DNA of 64,000 nt, from the NCBI RefSeq assembly GCF_014467285.1, contig NZ_NKHR01000004.1:1-64000 (forward strand), in the 5' to 3' direction. Position 1 is the stretch's first letter; the number at the start of each line of letters is the position of its first letter. The stretch is from Xenorhabdus sp014467285 (lineage in GTDB: Bacteria; Pseudomonadota; Gammaproteobacteria; Enterobacterales; Enterobacteriaceae). The translations under genes were made by a program, and so were the position numbers. The notes below the pieces were generated by a model. It saw nothing but the letters and a program-made list of their open reading frames with translations. It was not told the origin of the DNA and searched no databases. Below, in pieces: positions 62,311-64,000 of this stretch.

Positions 62311-64000
62311 TTAACGAACCAAATGCAAAAAGTGAATGTGTTTTTCGTATTGATCCAAAATATCATGAATGATCTGCTCTTGAGTCCAGCCCATTAAATC
62401 GTAATCCTGCCCACCTTCTTTAAGGTAAACTTCCGCACGATAATATTTCTGCTCCTCGCTTCTTTCATCATCTTCAAAGCCAGCCAAGGCGAATGCAGGT
62501 TGGATATAACCCCTTAGACGCACTTCATACACAAAATTGAGGTTTTCGCCAAAGTCCACTTCAAAATGAATGCGATCATCCATTTCATCATTGATCACAA
62601 CAATTTTGTTCTGCTTCTCCAACTCTTCGGCTACCATTTCCATTGCTTTTTGGATGATTTCATTCATAAAACGTTTCACCTGCGAGCATTTAGGATAATA
62701 GACGATGTTTCTCAATCTCCGTTGCCACGGAATTGGATTGCGGCTGGCTGGCGGCGCGATTGTGGTCATTTGCTGGCTATCTTTCTTGTATGCGTCAATC
62801 CGTAAAGCTTTGAGTAAGCCATAGATGGATATCAATAAAATGGCCGAGAAAGGAAGCGCACTGGCGATCGTGACAGTCTGCAAGGCTGACAAGCCCCCTG
62901 CAACCAATAATGCAATGGCAACAACCCCCATTAGCCCTGCCCAAAAGATCCTTTGCCAGACAGGTGTATGACTCGCCCCACCAGAAGCCAGTGTATCAAC
63001 CACCATTGCGCCTGAATCCGCTGAGGTAACAAAAAACATGACCACCATGACCATAGCAATGAATGACAAAACAGCAGGAAACGGGAAATGTTCCAAAAAG
63101 TTAAATAGCGCCAGAGAGACATCTGTCTGCACGATATGGGCTAACTCCTTTGCTCCTTTATTGGCAATCAGATCGATGGCGCTATTACCAAATGCCGTCA
63201 TCCACATCAGCGTGAATCCACTGGGTACAAACAAAACACCTGTCACAAATTCTCTGATTGTCCGGCCGCGGGAAACCCTCGCAATAAACATGCCAACGAA
63301 TGGAGACCACGATAACCACCATCCCCAGTACAGCAATGTCCAGCCGCCTAACCAATTACTGGATTTGGGCTCATAGGCATAAAGGTTAAACGTTTTGCTG
63401 ACAATTTCCGAAAGGTAACCCCCCGTGTTTTCCACAAAGGATTTCAGCAAGAGCACGGTTGGTCCCAAAACCACGACCAGAACCAATAATAAAACCGCTA
63501 AACCCAAATTCAATTCAGATAAAATGCGAATGCCTTTATCCAGACCGGAAACAACGGAAAGGGTAGCCAGTGCAGTAATCAGAATAATCAATACCACCTG
63601 CACTGTTTCATTAATAGGTAAATCAAACAGATGGTTAAGGCCCGCATTGACTTGAAGAACGCCATACCCCAAAGAGGTGGCAACACCAAATACAGTGCCA
63701 ATCACAGCAAAGATATCCACGGCATGACCAATCGGCCCATAAATTTTATCGCCGATAATCGGATACAAAGCAGAGCGCAGTGTTAAAGGTAAACCGTGCC
63801 GATAACTAAAAAATGCCAGAATTAAGGCCACAATCGCATAAATTGCCCAGGCATGAAGCCCCCAATGAAAGAAAGTCAATTTCATCGCTTGTTTGGCAGC
63901 AGCAATGCTTTCAGGCGTTCCCACCGGAGGGGATAAATAATGCATGACAGGTTCAGCCACGCCAAAAAACATAAGCCCGATCCCCATGCCCGCAGAGAAC
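62311..64000 (-). CDS. betT: BetT-like BCCT-family choline/betaine transporter (5' end outside window)
   Basis: At least 562 residues of a BCCT carrier; the frame is open to the window edge (FSAGMGIGLMFFGVAEP), so the first helices are outside. BCCT signatures include FFHWGLHAWAIYAIVAL, the Trp-rich substrate segment WTLLYWGWWLSWSPFVGMFIARVSRGRTIREF, and FFVTSADSGAMVVDTLASGG. A long hydrophilic C-terminal domain (last ~170 residues) matches BetT, where it senses osmotic strength. It likely imports choline or glycine betaine. Confidence 0.9.
   Translation of the reverse strand, partial: FSAGMGIGLMFFGVAEPVMHYLSPPVGTPESIAAAKQAMKLTFFHWGLHAWAIYAIVALILAFFSYRHGLPLTLRSALYPIIGDKIYGPIGHAVDIFAVIGTVFGVATSLGYGVLQVNAGLNHLFDLPINETVQVVLIILITALATLSVVSGLDKGIRILSELNLGLAVLLLVLVVVLGPTVLLLKSFVENTGGYLSEIVSKTFNLYAYEPKSSNWLGGWTLLYWGWWLSWSPFVGMFIARVSRGRTIREFVTGVLFVPSGFTLMWMTAFGNSAIDLIANKGAKELAHIVQTDVSLALFNFLEHFPFPAVLSFIAMVMVVMFFVTSADSGAMVVDTLASGGASHTPVWQRIFWAGLMGVVAIALLVAGGLSALQTVTIASALPFSAILLISIYGLLKALRIDAYKKDSQQMTTIAPPASRNPIPWQRRLRNIVYYPKCSQVKRFMNEIIQKAMEMVAEELEKQNKIVVINDEMDDRIHFEVDFGENLNFVYEVRLRGYIQPAFALAGFEDDERSEEQKYYRAEVYLKEGGQDYDLMGWTQEQIIHDILDQYEKHIHFLHLVR

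Overview
The window reads as a chromosomal segment of an enterobacterium of the Morganellaceae, most likely Xenorhabdus or its close relative Photorhabdus. This rests on the AT-rich DNA, E. coli-like housekeeping blocks in familiar order (tusE/yccX/hspQ/yccU/mgsA/helD/yccS; nrdAB-yfaE; ubiG/gyrA; rcsC/rcsBD; menFDHBCE), an ERIC element, several transposase remnants, two Ail/OmpX-type barrels and a secreted chitin-binding/LPMO protein. The genus is an inference, since no rRNA or species marker is present.

Layout. 1-7230: part of a P4-satellite-like island next to a tRNA-Ser(UGA) gene. It holds a tyrosine integrase, a P4 alpha-type primase/helicase, a cluster of P4-type iterons (GGTGAACAG), and a three-gene cassette resembling ABC-three-component conflict systems. 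The ATPase gene of that cassette is cut by an ISAs1-family element. 7229-14121: conserved backbone. 14130-23640: accessory stretch with transposase fragments, a GhoS-like small protein, an AAC(3)-family acetyltransferase, the LPMO, a VOC protein, a GH24 lysozyme, a 24-aa ORF with its own promoter and terminator, two Ail-like proteins, an interrupted IS630 (100-N assembly gap), a GST and an AmiD-like amidase. 24300-46951: backbone covering ribonucleotide reductase with NrdR/DnaA sites, ubiG, gyrA, the Rcs phosphorelay, tRNA-Ser and tRNA-Thr, tyrP with TyrR boxes, yfaZ, and menaquinone genes menDHBCE. 47180-52057: a four-gene chaperone-usher fimbrial operon lodged between menD and menF. 54606-56673: yfiR-dgcN followed by an EAL-domain remnant. 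56781-59968: a decayed patch with a HipB-like regulator and HipA remnant, a PAAR/DUF3289/DUF943 module in decay, and AraC and ABC-exporter fragments. 60070-64000: an ascorbate-type PTS operon (EIIA-EIIB-EIIC) and a BetT-like BCCT carrier running off the edge.

How genes work together. NrdA/NrdB/YfaE make and maintain class Ia ribonucleotide reductase. RcsC, RcsD and RcsB form an envelope-stress phosphorelay. MenF to MenE make menaquinone precursors. YfiR and DgcN form a periplasmic switch on c-di-GMP synthesis. The pilin, chaperone, usher and adhesin build a surface fimbria.

Three patterns cut across genes. First, short tandem repeats with periods that are multiples of three (12, 15, 18 bp) sit at or near the coding ends of six unrelated loci. 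Second, three genes are frameshifted at A7 homopolymers. Third, modules that may act against phages or rivals (ABC-3C-like, HipBA-like, PAAR) are each present in a broken or partial state.
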